Assembly: GCF_017968845.1 (NCBI RefSeq)
Contig: NZ_CP072876.1
Location: forward strand, 930,001 to 994,000
DNA: 64,000 nucleotides
Origin: Microbacterium sp. NIBRBAC000506063
Lineage (GTDB): Bacteria; Actinomycetota; Actinomycetes; Actinomycetales; Microbacteriaceae
Reading direction: 5' to 3'
Shown here: positions 44,650 to 55,248 of the stretch, one piece after another
Position numbering within the stretch: the first letter of the stretch is position 1
How the letters are laid out: every line of letters begins with the position of its first letter
Program-made: the position numbers and the translations under genes
The notes under the pieces: generated by a model
The model's database searches: none
Told to the model about the DNA's origin: nothing
Seen by the model: only the letters and a program-made list of their open reading frames with translations

Positions 44650-45953
44650 TCAGCCGGCGAGCAGTCCCGCGGCCTGGCGCGCCGCGCCCAGGGCGACATA
44701 CTCCCCGGCTCGGGCACCTCGACGGGCATCCCGAGCACGAGCGGGGCGATCTCGCGCACGGCCCGCGACTGCGCACCGCCGCCGATGAGCAGCGCCCGCT
44801 CCAGCGGCACGCCGTTCCCGCGCAGAGCCTCCAGCCCTGCGGCGAGCCCGCCGAGCATCCCTCGACGGCGGCGCGGGCGAGGTTCTCCCGTGTCGTGGAG
44901 GCGAGGGTCATCCCGGTGAGCGAGGCCGTCGCATCCGGCAGGTTCGGCGTCCGTTCCCCCTCGAAGTACGGCACGAGGGTCAGTCCTTCGGCTCCGGATG
45001 CCGCGGCGAGCGCGAGCCGGGAGAGCTCCTCGTGGCCGACGCCGAGCAGCCGGGCGATCGCATCGAGGACGCGCGCGGCGTTGAGCGTAGCGACCAGCGG
45101 GAGGAAGTGCCCGTCGGCGGAGGCGAAGCCGGCGACGGCTCCGGTGGCATCGCGCACCGCGGTCTCGCTGACGGCGAAGACCGTGCCCGAGGTGCCGATG
45201 GAGATCACGACGTCGCCGGGGCGGCGCCGAGCCCGAGGGCGGCAGCGGCATTGTCTCCCGCGCCCGGCCCGACGAGGCGCCCTGCTCATCGGTCACGCCC
45301 TCGCCCGGATCGAGCACGCGCGGCAGCACCGCATCGTGGCCGAGGGCGGCCGTGAGCAGTTCCCGGTCGTAGTCGCCGAAGGCGGGGTTCCAGTAACCGG
45401 TGCCCGAGGCATCCGATCGATCGGTCACGAGCTCCTCGAGAACGGGGCCGCGCAGCGACCCCGGGCCGAAGCCGCGCAGTCGCCAGGTGAGCCAGTCGTG
45501 CGGGAGGGCGACCGCAGCGACGCGGGCGGCGTTCTCGGGCTCGTGATCGCGCAGCCAGCGGAGCTTGGTGATCGTGAACGAGGCCACCGGAACGAGTCCG
45601 GTACGGCGGGCGAGCTCAGCGGCGCCGAACTCCGAAACGAGGGCGGATGCGGCATCCGCCGATCGCGTGTCGTTCCACAGCAGCGCATCGCGGATGACGC
45701 GCCCCTCGGCGTCGAGCGCCACCATGCCGTGCTGCTGCCCGCCGATCGCCCAGGCATCGATGTCGCCGAGCCCTCCGGCGTCGTCGATGGCGGCCTGCAG
45801 CGCCGACCACCAGGCCTCAGGGTCGACCGAGGTGCCCTCGGGATGCGTGGCACGCCCCTCGCGCACGACCGCGCCGGTGGCCGTGTCGACCACGATCACC
45901 TTGCACGACTGCGTCGACGAGTCGACGCCCATCACATGTGCCATCTCCGGCAT
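44650..45953 (-). CDS. xylB: Xylulokinase
   Basis: 435 residues after four repairs (two near 45270, then near 44860 and 44700), within the normal range for actinobacterial XylB. FGGY-kinase features: the ATP-site start [31 protein letters not shown] with the substrate residues, [12 protein letters not shown], then [13 protein letters not shown] (catalytic GAGD) and [11 protein letters not shown]. It phosphorylates D-xylulose with ATP. It lies downstream of xylA on the same strand, separated by a 117-bp gap with an elaborate hairpin. Confidence 0.93.
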
Positions 45954-45984
45954 CCTCTCTGTCGTCTCCCACCCGCCTCCGATC

Positions 45985-46055
45985 CGCGAGACTACGACGG
46001 GAGGCCGAGACTACGGGGGCTACCCGCTGTCTCGGCCGTCAGAAGTAGTCTCGCG
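45985..46055 (-). repeat. Nested inverted repeats between xylA and xylB
   Basis: An outer 11-bp stem (cgcgagactac at 45985-45995 with gtagtctcgcg at 46045-46055) encloses an inner 9-bp stem (ggccgagac at 46003-46011 with gtctcggcc at 46029-46037). The word gagactacg is also directly repeated. It could attenuate xylB transcription, process the xylAB mRNA, or be a REP-like dispersed element. Confidence 0.65.
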
Positions 46056-46070
46056 CGGTTGTGGGGCGGG

Positions 46071-47255
46071 TCAGCGTGCCCCGAGCAGATGCTCAGTGGC
46101 CAGCTGCTGCAGACGCACGAAGCCGAAGCCCTGGCCGCCGAAGGAGGCTCCGGCATCGAAGTCCTCGTAGGCGGCGCGGTCGGCGAGGAGGTCGTCGTAG
46201 CTCTCCCCTCGCCCAGCGTCGGCACCGACAGTTCCGCGACGCGGGCGGCGGCGAGCGCCTCCTGCACCTCGGGGTCGGCGCGGAAGGCGGCCGCTCGCTC
46301 CTTGAGGAGGAGGTAGGTGCGCATGTTGGCCGCAGCCGATTCCCACACGCCGTTCTCGTCCTCGGTGCGCGAGGGCTTGTAGTCGAAGTGGCGGGGGCCG
46401 TCGTAGGCCGGCACGCCGCCGGGGCCGCCGTTCTCGAGCAGGTCGACGAGAGAGAAGGCGTTGTGCAGGTCGCCGTGCCCGAAGACGAGATCCTGGTCGT
46501 ACTTGATCCCGCGCTGGCCGTTGAGGTCGATGTGGAAGAGCTTGCCGTGGTACAGCGCCTGGGCGATGCCGGCGGTGAAGTTCAGCCCGGCCATCTGCTC
46601 GTGGCCGACCTCGGGGTTCACCCCGACGAGCTCGGGGCGCTCGAGCGACTCGATGAAGGCGATCGCGTGGCCGAGGGTGGGCAGCAGAATGTCGCCGCGC
46701 GGCTCGTTGGGCTTCGGCTCGATGGCGAAGCGGATGCCGTAGCCCTTGTCGGTGACGTAGTCGCCGAGGAGGTTCACGGCCTCGCGGTAGCGCTCGAGTG
46801 CGGCGCGCACGTCTTTCGCGGTGTCGTACTCGGCGCCCTCGCGGCCGCCCACATCACGAAGGTCTCCGCCCCCAGCTCGGCGGCGAGGTCGAGGTTGCGC
46901 AGCACCTTGCGCAGGGCGTAGCGCCGCACGCCGCGGTCGTTGGAGGTGAATCCGCCGTCCTTGAAGACGGGGCGCTGAAGAGGTTCGTGGTGACCATGGG
47001 CACCCGCAGCCCGGTGGCCGCGAGGGCGCCGGTGAGGCGGTCGATCTGCGTCTGTCGCTCGGCATCCGTCGATCCGAACGCGAACAGGTCGTCGTCGTGG
47101 AAGGTGAGGCCGTAGGCGCCGAGCTCGGTGAGCTTCTCGACGGCGTGGACGACGTCGAGCGCGGGCCGGGTGGGTCCGCCGAAGGGGTCGTTGCCGTTAT
47201 AGCCGATGGTCCACAGACCGAAGGAGAACTTGTCGGCGGGAGTGGGAGTGGGCAT
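46071..47255 (-). CDS. xylA: Xylose isomerase
   Basis: 395 residues after three repairs (near 46975, 46850, 46210), the size of the Streptomyces-type enzymes. Conserved elements: [15 protein letters not shown], the His of [15 protein letters not shown] followed by [24 protein letters not shown] (metal-binding Glu), [34 protein letters not shown] (metal Asp). It converts D-xylose to D-xylulose, with divalent metal. Divergent from the LacI-type repressor gene, with an operator-like dyad between. Confidence 0.96.
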
Positions 47256-47296
47256 GACGCTCCTTTGCGGCGATGTCCCGGAAGGGGATTATAATT

Positions 47297-47311
47297 GTTG
47301 TCAAAAACAAC
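47297..47311. promoter_or_regulatory. Candidate xylose-repressor operator
   Basis: gttgt-caaaa-acaac is a dyad within an AT-rich patch (ataattgttgtcaaaaacaa) in the xylA/repressor divergent region, 41 bases before the xylA start. AT richness here is exceptional for the window and suggests the overlapping promoters and operator. Confidence 0.55.
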
Positions 47312-47373
47312 CTATACCACGCGCACCCTCACGTCCACCTCGATTCGATACTTTCGGAGCTTAGGATCGAAAC

Positions 47374-48381
47374 ATGGCAGAGACCTCCCGCGTCACGCTC
47401 GCCGACATCGCCGCCGAAGGGGCGTGTCGCTCGCGACCATGTCGAAGGTGCTCAACGGTCGCTCGGATGTCTCCCCCACCACCCGGGCACGCCTGGAGGC
47501 GCTGCTGAACGAGCACGGCTACAAGCGCCGTAACGCCGCCCGCGCAGCGAGTTCATCGAACTCGTCTTCCACGAGCTGGAGAGCAGCTGGTCGATGGAGG
47601 TCATCGAGGGCGTCGAAGAGGTCGCCCACGCCGCCGGTCTCTCCGTCGTCCTGACCGTCAGCGGCGACCGGCATGCGCCCGAGCCGCAGTGGATCGACCA
47701 GGCGCTGCGGCGTCGCCCCGCCGGCGTCGTGCTGGTCTTCTCCGAGGTCACGGGCCCGCAGCGTGAGAAGCTCGCCTCCCGGGGGTGCCCTTCGTCATCG
47801 TCGACCCCGCCGGCGACCCGCAGCCCGATGTCCCCTCGGTCGGCTCGGCCAACTGGTCGGGCGGACTCGTGGCGACCCGCCATCTCATCGAGCTCGGTCA
47901 CCGGTGGATCGCGGCGATCTCCGGCCCCGACGACATGATGTGCTCGCTGGCCCGCATCGACGGCTACCGCTCCGCGATGAGCGCCGCCGGGCTCCCGGTC
48001 GACCCCGGCTGGATCCGCTACGGGGACTTCCATCCCACCGGCGGCGAGGCGCATGCGCGCGCGCTGCTCGCCCTGCCCGAGCCGCCCACCGCGATCTTCG
48101 CGGGCAGCGACCTGCAGGCGCTCGGAGTCATCGCCGCCGCGACCGCCCGCGGCCTGCGCGTCCCCGAAGACCTCTCGGTCGTCGGCTACGACGACATCGC
48201 GCTCGCGCGCTGGATGAGCCCGCAGCTGACCACGGTGCACCAGCCCCTGCGACGCATGGGCGAGGAGGCGACCCGGCTCGTGCTGCGCATGGCCGAGGGG
48301 AAGACCCCCGACACGCTGCGCATGGACCTGGCCACCCACCTCGTCGTCCGCGGCAGCACGGCGCCGCCCGCGGGGGAGTGA
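47374..48381 (+). CDS. LacI-family regulator of the xylose genes
   Basis: 336 residues after three repairs (near 47415, 47545, 47785). The helix-turn-helix reads [28 protein letters not shown] when the frame is restored, followed by the hinge [14 protein letters not shown]. The effector domain shows [36 protein letters not shown] and [15 protein letters not shown]. Its divergent position from xylA makes it the likely xylose-responsive repressor, functionally like XylR of actinobacteria; the adjacent beta-glycosidase gene on the other side may also be under its control. Confidence 0.88.
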
Positions 48382-48387
48382 GTCCGC

Positions 48388-50712
48388 TCAGCGCTGCACG
48401 CGCACCTGCGCGTGCAGCGCCCTGGTGTGGTCGACCACCCGCGTCTCGCCCTCGAGCCGCGCGCTGCACGACGACACGAGATCGCCGCTGGAGCGCCCGA
48501 CCGACAGCACGATCTCACCCGGCTCCACGATGCGACGGCCGTCCCTCCCCGTGAACGAGGCCAGGTCCGTCGGCATCTCGAAGGAGACCGTCGCCCCCTC
48601 GCCGGCGTCGAGCTCGACCCGGGCCCAGGCGATGAGCCGCTGCACGGGCAGCACGACCGACGCGACCGGGTCGTGCAGATACAGCTGCACGACCTCCACG
48701 CCGGAGCGGTCGCCCGCGTTCTCGATCCGCACAGAGAGCGTCACCGCGCCGTCCGTGCCGATCCGCGTCGCCGAGACGGTCGTCGCGGACCAGGCGAACG
48801 GCGCGTAGCCGAGCCCGTGGCCGAAGGGGTACTGCGCCGTCGGATCGATGTTCGACACCTCCGTCCGCCGCGCCAGCGGGGAGCGAGGTACGTCGAGGGA
48901 TGCGTCACGGGGCTGCGCGGGATGCTCACCGGCATCCGACCGCTCGGGTTCACGCGCCCGCTGAGCACGCCCGCGATCGCGCCCGTGCCCTCCTCGCCGG
49001 CGAAGAACGACTGCACGATCGCCGCCGCCCGCTCCGGGGCCCGGCCCAGCGCGTAGGGGCGCCCGGCCAGCAGGGTCACGATCGTGGGGACGCCGGAGTC
49101 GAGCACGGCGTCCAGGAGCGCACCCTGCGCACCGGGCAGGGAGAGGTCGCCCGCATCGCAGCCCTCGCCGCTCGTGCCCCGCCCGAAGAGTCCGGCCCGA
49201 TCGCCGAGGGCGAGCACGACGACGTCGGCGGCGGATGCGGCGGCCACCGCCTCGGCGATCCCCTCGGTCTCGCCGCCGTCGATCGTCGTCCCGGCGGCGA
49301 AGGTGATCTCGGCATCCGGGAACTCCGCGGCGAGCGCCTCGTGCAGCGTCGGAAGCGTGATCCCGAGCGGGACCTCCGGATGCCGCACCCCACGTGCGCG
49401 GGAAGGAGTAGCAGCCGAGCACGGCCAGGGGGTCGTCGGCGGTCGGACCGACGACGGCGATGCGGCGCGGCGCCGTCAGCGGCAGGACGCCGTCGTTGCG
49501 CAGGAGCACGATCGCCTCCTCGGCGAGGCGCCGGGCGATGTCGCGGCCTTCCGCGGAGTCCAGGTCGACGGTGCCGCGGAGCGCCTCCGGGTTCGTGATG
49601 TCGCGCCCTTCCAGAGCGGGCGGCACCGGCGACCACTCCGGGTCGAGCAGTCCCAGCTCCGCCTTCTGCCGCAGCACCCGTTCCAGCGCCCGGTCCACGA
49701 GGGCCTCGTCGACCCGCCCTCCTCGACCGCTGCCACGAAGGCGGGCCCGAAGGTCTTGACGGTGGGCAGCTCGACGTCGATGCCCGCGGCGAGCGCGGCG
49801 GCCGCGGCATCCGTCCAGTCCTCGGCGACGCCGTGCAGGGTCTTGAGGAAGGCGATGGAGAAGTAGTCCGCCACGACCGTGCCTTCGAAGCCCCAGCGTT
49901 CGCGCAGGAGTCCGGTGAGCAGCTGCGCGTCGGCGGCCGTGGGCACGCCGTCGATGTCGGAGTAGGAGTTCATGACCGAGCGCACGCCGCTCTCGCGGAT
50001 CGCCATCTCGAAGGGCGGGAGGAGCACGTCGGCGAGCTCGCGCGGCCCGACCGAGACGGGGCGAGGTTGCGGCCGGCCTTGGACGCCGAATATCCGACGA
50101 AGTGCTTGAGGGTCGCGACGATGCCGGCGGATTCCAGTCCCTGGATGTAGGCGGTCGCGACCCTGCCGACCAGGTACGGATCCTCCCCGATGGTTTCCTC
50201 GACGCGGCCCCAGCGGGCGTCGCGGACGACGTCGAGCACCGGTGCCAGACCTTGATGCACACCCACGGAGCGCATGTCGGCTCCGATGCGGGCGGCCATC
50301 TCGCGCACGAGATCCGGATCGAAGGAGGCGCCCCAGCTCAGCGGCACGGGATAGGCTGTCGCCCCCAGGTCGCGAAGCCGGCGAGGCACTCCTCGTGGGC
50401 GAGCGCGGGGATGCCGAAGCGGTTCGCCGCGACGATCCGCTGCTGGGCGCGCTGGAGCGAGAGGGCGCCGAGCGCGGGGTCGACCGGCGCCGTGCCGAAG
50501 GGGCGGGTCAGTTGACCGAGTCCCTGCGGGAGCAGCTCGTCCAGATCGACGTGGTCGTCCATGTCGTGCTGGTGCGGGGCGACGTCCTCGCCGTCGGCCG
50601 AGGCGCCGACCCAGACCCCGAAGAGCTGGGCGACCTTCTCGGCCACGGTCATCTCGGCGATGAGTGCGGCGACGCGAGGGGCATCGGTGGAGACAGCGGT
50701 CACGTCGGTCAT
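48388..50712 (-). CDS. Glycoside hydrolase family 3 beta-glucosidase/beta-xylosidase
   Basis: 776 residues after six repairs (near 50370, 50055, 49725, two near 49395, 48885). The barrel domain has LAPVLDVVRDARWGRVEETIGEDPYL, LKHFVGY (substrate His) and the nucleophile region VMNSYSDIDGVPTAA. The alpha/beta sandwich has AIVLLRNDGVLPL and VVLALGDRAGLFGRGTSGEG. A fibronectin type III-like domain (GVEVVQLYLHD) ends the protein. No signal peptide, so it hydrolyses imported oligosaccharides in the cytoplasm. It follows the ABC permease genes with a 4-base gap and is part of that operon. Location beside xylAB favours xylo-oligosaccharides. Confidence 0.92.
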
Positions 50713-50716
50713 CCCT

Positions 50717-51583
50717 TCACCGCCCGGAGAGTCCGCCGACGATCCGTTTCTCGGCGAAGAGGAAGAACGCCAGTGCGGGGAGCATCGACAGCGAGGTGTA
50801 GGCCAGGACCGCGCCGGTGTCGGCGGAGTACTGCGTGGAGAACTGCTGCACGCCCAGCGGCAGGGTCCACAGCTCCTGCGGCATCCCTCCCGAAGCCATG
50901 ATGAGCAGCGGCAGCAGGTAGCCGTTCCACGAGCCGATGAAGGCGAGCACGCCCACGGTGACCAGGCCCGGCATCGACAGCGGCAGCATGATCCGCCAGA
51001 AGACGCCCACGCGCGAGGCGCCGTCGATGGCCGCGGCCTCCTCGAGCTCGTTGGGGATCGCCCGCAGGAACGGCACGAGGATGATGATCGTCACCGGCAG
51101 CGCGAACGCCACCTGGGGGATGATCAGGCCGATGAAGGTGCCGTGCAGGCCGAGGTCGCGCAGCAGGATGCTGAGGGGCAGCGCCGCGACCGTGACGGGG
51201 AACATCAGCCCCGCGGCGAACAGCACGTACAGCCCCTGACGGCCCCGGAAGGTGTACCGGGCGATGACGTAGGCGGCCATGACACCCAGCACGACGGCGC
51301 CGAGCGTGGTGCCGAAGCCGACGAGCGAGGAGGAGAACACCGAGCCCCAGAACCGGGGCGAGGAGAGCACCGTGACGTAGTTCTGGAAGTACCAGGGATC
51401 GGGCATCCCCGCCGGGTCGGCGTTGATGTCGGCGGTGGTGCGGAATCCGCTCAGCCAGATGAAGGCGACGGGGCCGACCGAGATCACGACGGCGACGATC
51501 GCGACGAAGTACACCAGGGGCTGCGCCAGCCACGAGCCGAGGGTCCGGTTCGTGCGCGGGGCAACGGTCGAGACTGCGGACAT
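50717..51583 (-). CDS. Carbohydrate ABC transporter permease (MalG type)
   Basis: Complete, 288 residues, six membrane helices. The EAA loop reads NELEEAAAIDGASRVGVFWRIMLP, where it contacts the ATPase. TADINADPAGMPDPWYFQNY is typical of the CUT1 second permease. It overlaps the upstream permease gene by one base. No ATPase gene is in the operon; CUT1 systems often share a common MsiK-like ATPase encoded elsewhere. Confidence 0.95.
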   Translation of the reverse strand: MSAVSTVAPRTNRTLGSWLAQPLVYFVAIVAVVISVGPVAFIWLSGFRTTADINADPAGMPDPWYFQNYVTVLSSPRFWGSVFSSSLVGFGTTLGAVVLGVMAAYVIARYTFRGRQGLYVLFAAGLMFPVTVAALPLSILLRDLGLHGTFIGLIIPQVAFALPVTIIILVPFLRAIPNELEEAAAIDGASRVGVFWRIMLPLSMPGLVTVGVLAFIGSWNGYLLPLLIMASGGMPQELWTLPLGVQQFSTQYSADTGAVLAYTSLSMLPALAFFLFAEKRIVGGLSGR

Positions 51584-52550
51584 CAGCGCACTCCGCTCGT
51601 GATGGCGCCGGCGAGATCGCGGCGCATGGCGATGCGCTGATAGAGCAGGGCGACGATCAGCGAGATGACGAAGAGGATGACGGCGATCGCGCTGCCGTAG
51701 CCCGGGGCGCCCTGACCGTTCTGCAGCATGTAGACGGCCATCGTGTTCGTGGCGCCGACGGGGCCGCCGCGCGTGGTGACCCACACCATGTCGAACAGCT
51801 GCAGCGAGCCGATGATCGACAGGAACGCCCAGATGCGGATGGTCGGACCGAGGAGCGGAAGCGTGATGCTCCACTGCGTGCGCCACCAGCCCGCGCCGTC
51901 GATGGCGGCGGCCTCGTGCAGCTCCTCGGGAACGCCCTGGAGCCCCGCGAGCATGAGCAGGATGGCGAAGCCGATGTACTTCCAGGTGAGGATGGCGAAC
52001 ATCACCCACAGGGCGATGTCGGGATTGGCGAGCCACGGCTGGGCGAGATGACCGAGCCCGACCGCCTCCAGCAGCGCGTTGACACCGCCGCGGGGGAGAG
52101 CAGCAGCTTCCAGGACAGACCGGCGATGACCTCGGCGAGGACATACGGCACGAAGATGGCGGCGCGGATGAAAGCGCGGCCGCGCAGCTTGCGGTTCAGG
52201 AGCAGGGCGATGGCGATCGCGAGCGGGCCCTGCACGAGCAGCGAGGCGATGAGGATCGTGAAGTTGTTGCCTATCGCGGTGAGGAAGAGCGGATCGCTCA
52301 GCGCGCGCACGTAGTTGTCGAAGCCGATGAAGCGCTCGAGCGGCGTGAGGCCGTTCCAGTTGTAGAGGCTGTAGACCGCCGCGAGCGCGACGGGAAGGAT
52401 CACGAAGGTGAGGAAGACGACGAGGGCGGGACCGACGAAGATCCCGATCTCGAGCCACTTGCGGGCCTGGGCTCCGCGGCCTCGGGCCGGTATCGCCGGC
52501 GGCGCGACGGAGAGCTCTGCGGCGGCCTGTTGTTGGATGGTCATGCTCAT
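51583..52550 (-). CDS. Carbohydrate ABC transporter permease (MalF type)
   Basis: 322 residues after one repair near 52090. Six membrane helices, starting FVGPALVVFLTFVILPVALA, with FIGFDNYVRALSDPLFLTAI typical of CUT1 first permeases and the EAA loop EELHEAAAIDGAGWWRTQWSITLPLL. Second gene of the operon after the binding protein. Confidence 0.94.
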
Positions 52551-52624
52551 TCCAGTGCTGGCGGAGGCAGGGCCTGCGGATGAGCCGCAGGCCCTGCCCG
52601 GGTATGTGCCCCGACGGGCGCAGC

Positions 52625-53922
52625 CTACTGCGCTGCGGCCGTGTCCTCGAGGGTCCGGACGACGTCCTGCGGTGCGCCGGAGCCACCGAAGATCGTGACG
52701 ATCGCGTTGTTCAGCGGTCCGCCGAACGCCGGTCCGAGATCGCTGTCCAGCCAGAGCTGCACGTAGTCGGCGGTCGCGAGGGCATCCGCACTGGCGCGCA
52801 GGTTCTCGTCCTCGATGGCGGATGCGGCGGCCGCGTGGGTCGGCACACCCGCGCCGCTGGCGGCGAAGCGCTTCTGCACGTCCTCGTTCAGCAGGTAGGC
52901 GACGAAGTCAAGGGCGATGTCGGGTGCATCCTTGTACACGCCCCAGCCGTCGCCGCCGCCCATCACGACGGCGTCGCTGCCGGTGGCGGGGAAGGGATAC
53001 CAGCCGAGCCACTCCGGCACGGTCTCGTCCGGCGTGAGCGATCCGATGACGCCCGCGTTCCACGGGCCCATGAACTCGGCCGCGGCGTTGCCGTTGGCGA
53101 CGAGGCCCGCGGAGCTGTCGGCGCCGGTCTGAGCGGGGTGGCGAGGAAGCCGGAGTTGAAGGGGTCGCTGGCGACGAAGGCCTCGAGCTGCTCGCCCGCG
53201 GTGACCCAGCACGGGTCGCTGAAGTCGAGCTCGGGGATCGCGGTCTGCAGCACCGCCTGTCCGCAGGCGCCGATCGCGAACTGATACCACCAGTGGCCCG
53301 CCGGCCAGCCGTCACCGGCGCCCACGGAGAACGGCGTGAACCCGGCCGCCTGGAGCTTCGCGACGGCATCCTCCAGCTCGGCGAGCGTCGTCGGCGGAGC
53401 GGTGATGCCCGCCTCGGCGTACTGCTCGGTGTTGTACCAGATCCCGGTGGCGCCGAAGGTGTACGGGAGCCCGTACTGCACCCCGTCGAGCTGCCAGGGA
53501 TTGACCGAGGCGCCGAGGGCGTCGATCGTGTCGGTGAGGCTGGACAGATCGCGCAGATGCCCGGCCTCGGCCTGCGAGCGGACCTCGCCGCCGGGCCACA
53601 CCATGAAGACGTCGGGTGCGTTGCCCGAGACCAGCGCGTTCGGGATGAGCGTGCGCTGGAGGTCTTCGTTCTGGTACCCGGTGACCTCGATCGTCAGGCC
53701 CTCGTGCATGGCCTCGAACTCGGCGGCCACGTCCTCCCACAGACCCTGGAGCGGATCCGAGGTCGCGTTGTGCCACCAGGTGAGCGTGATCTGCTCGGCG
53801 TCTCCGCCCGGCTCCTGGGGCGTGTCGCCGTTGTCGGCCGAGCATCCGGCGAGCATTCCGGCGGCCAGGCCCACGGCAGCGATTCCCGCCGCCGTTCGCG
53901 TCATGCTGCGTGTGTTCATCAT
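52625..53922 (-). CDS. Sugar ABC transporter substrate-binding lipoprotein
   Basis: 432 residues after one repair near 53140. The signal peptide has lipobox GMLAGC. The mature protein starts with QITLTWWHNATSDPLQGLWEDV and contains TYGLPYTFGATGIWYNTE-like YGLPYTFGATGIWYN, both standard for extracellular family 1 solute-binding proteins. It captures the sugar outside the cell for the two permeases. First gene of the operon; operator repeats lie immediately upstream of its start. Several Trp and acidic residues would form the sugar cleft. Confidence 0.94.
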
Positions 53923-53927
53923 TGAAC

Positions 53928-53957
53928 CTTTCGAAAGTTTCGACTGCAATGTCGAAA
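53928..53957. promoter_or_regulatory. Operator cluster upstream of the sugar ABC operon
   Basis: The perfect palindrome ctttcgaaag (53928-53937) is directly followed by a dyad tttcgac-tgcaat-gtcgaaa (53938-53957), so the half-site TTTCGA occurs repeatedly in alternating orientation just 6 bases before the binding-protein start. The divergent ROK regulator is the obvious binder; sites like this would block both transcription and translation start. Confidence 0.65.
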
Positions 53958-54063
53958 GTGTTTGGGGTACCCCCACGATAGGCTTCCGGACATTCGTGGT
54001 CAAGAGCAACAAATACCCGGAGGGTCACGATCCGATCTCGGAGGGATCTCGTAAGGTGGACGG

Positions 54064-55226
54064 GTGGCAGACAGGAACAGTGTCGTCGAAGGCGTCCGCG
54101 CACGGAACCTCTCCCGCGTGCTGCGCATCGTGCACCGGGACGGTCCCGTCTCCCGCGCCGCGCTCACCGAGGCGACGAAGCTCAACCGCTCCACGATCGG
54201 CGATCTCGTGAGCGACCTGGTGGACGCCGGACTCGTCATCGAGCGGGCCCCCGGGCCGAGCAACCGCGTGGGCAGACCCTCCCCCGTCGTCGCCGCCGAC
54301 CCCCGCATCGTCGCGATCGCGGTGAACCCGGAGGTCGACGCCCTCACGATCGCCGCCGTCGGGCTCGATCGCAGCATCCCCGTGCGGGCGCGCATCGAAC
54401 GCGATGAGCTCCTCACTCCCGCGCAGACCGCCGCACTCGTGGCCGAGCAGCTCGCGCATTGGCGGGAGGATCCGCTCGCCGACGCACGAATCGTCGCGGC
54501 GGGCGTCGCCGTGCCCGGCCTCGTCGCCGCCGACGGCCTCGTGCGCAACGCCCCCCATCTGCTGTGGCGCGACGTCGCCCTCGCCGGGCTGCTCGAAGAC
54601 GCCCTGGGCGTTCCCGCCGTGATCGGCAACGACGCCACGATGGGCGCCTCGGCCGAGCATCTCTTCGGGGCGGCGCGCGGCGCCGACGACGTCATCTACC
54701 TCAACGGCGGCGCGAGCGGCATCGGCGGGGGCTCGTCGTGCACGGTGCGCTCGTCACCGGCGCCGGCGGGTACGCGGGCGAGTTCGGCCAGAACCGGCCG
54801 GGCATCGCGGCATCCGACGATCGTCATGTGGCCGGCGGCGTCCTCGAGGACGAGGTCAGCCGCACCCGGCTGCTCGCCGCCCTCGACCTCGCGCACGCCG
54901 ACGAACCGACCCTCGCCGCCGCGCTCGGCGCCTCCACGTCGAGCGAGGTCGCCGCCGAGGTCGCCCGGCAGCGCCGCATCCTCTCGACGGCCCTCGCCAA
55001 CGCCGTCAACGTGCTCAACCCCGCCGTCATCGTCCTCGGCGGCTTCCTCGCGACGCTCGCCGAGCAGGATCTCGAAGGGCTCACCGAGGCCGTGCGCGGC
55101 CAGACCATGTTCGCGAACGCGGAAGGTCTCGTCATCCGTCCAGCCGCCCTGGCCGAGGACCGGCTGTTGATCGGCGCCGCGGAGGCCGCCTTCCAGTCGC
55201 TGCTGAGCGACCCGATCCCCGCCTGA
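54064..55226 (+). CDS. ROK-family transcriptional regulator
   Basis: 387 residues after one repair near 54730. N-terminal MarR-like winged helix (NLSRVLRIVHRDGPVSRAALTEA, NRSTIGDLVSDLVDAGLVIE) and a sugar-kinase-like ROK domain (GVAVPGLVAADG, GVPAVIGNDATMGASAEHLFG, VTGAGGYAGEFGQN). The GEFGQ replaces the GEIGH of catalytically active ROK kinases, as expected for a regulator. It is divergent from the sugar ABC/GH3 operon and likely represses it until a sugar is bound. Start GTG 54064. Confidence 0.92.
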
Positions 55227-55231
55227 GCCGT

Positions 55232-55246
55232 CCCGATCTGCGGACG
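55232..55246. repeat. Inverted copy of the 44605 repeat
   Basis: cccgatctgcggacg is the reverse complement of cgtccgcagatcggg found twice at 44605-44639. It fills the 22-bp junction between the convergent ROK regulator and enoyl-CoA hydratase genes. Confidence 0.65.
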
Positions 55247-55248
55247 CC

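Noticed and set aside
50717..53922. Missing ATPase gene in the sugar ABC operon seen as a deletion
   Set aside because: CUT1 sugar importers in actinobacteria commonly use a shared MsiK-type ATPase encoded elsewhere, so its absence is normal.
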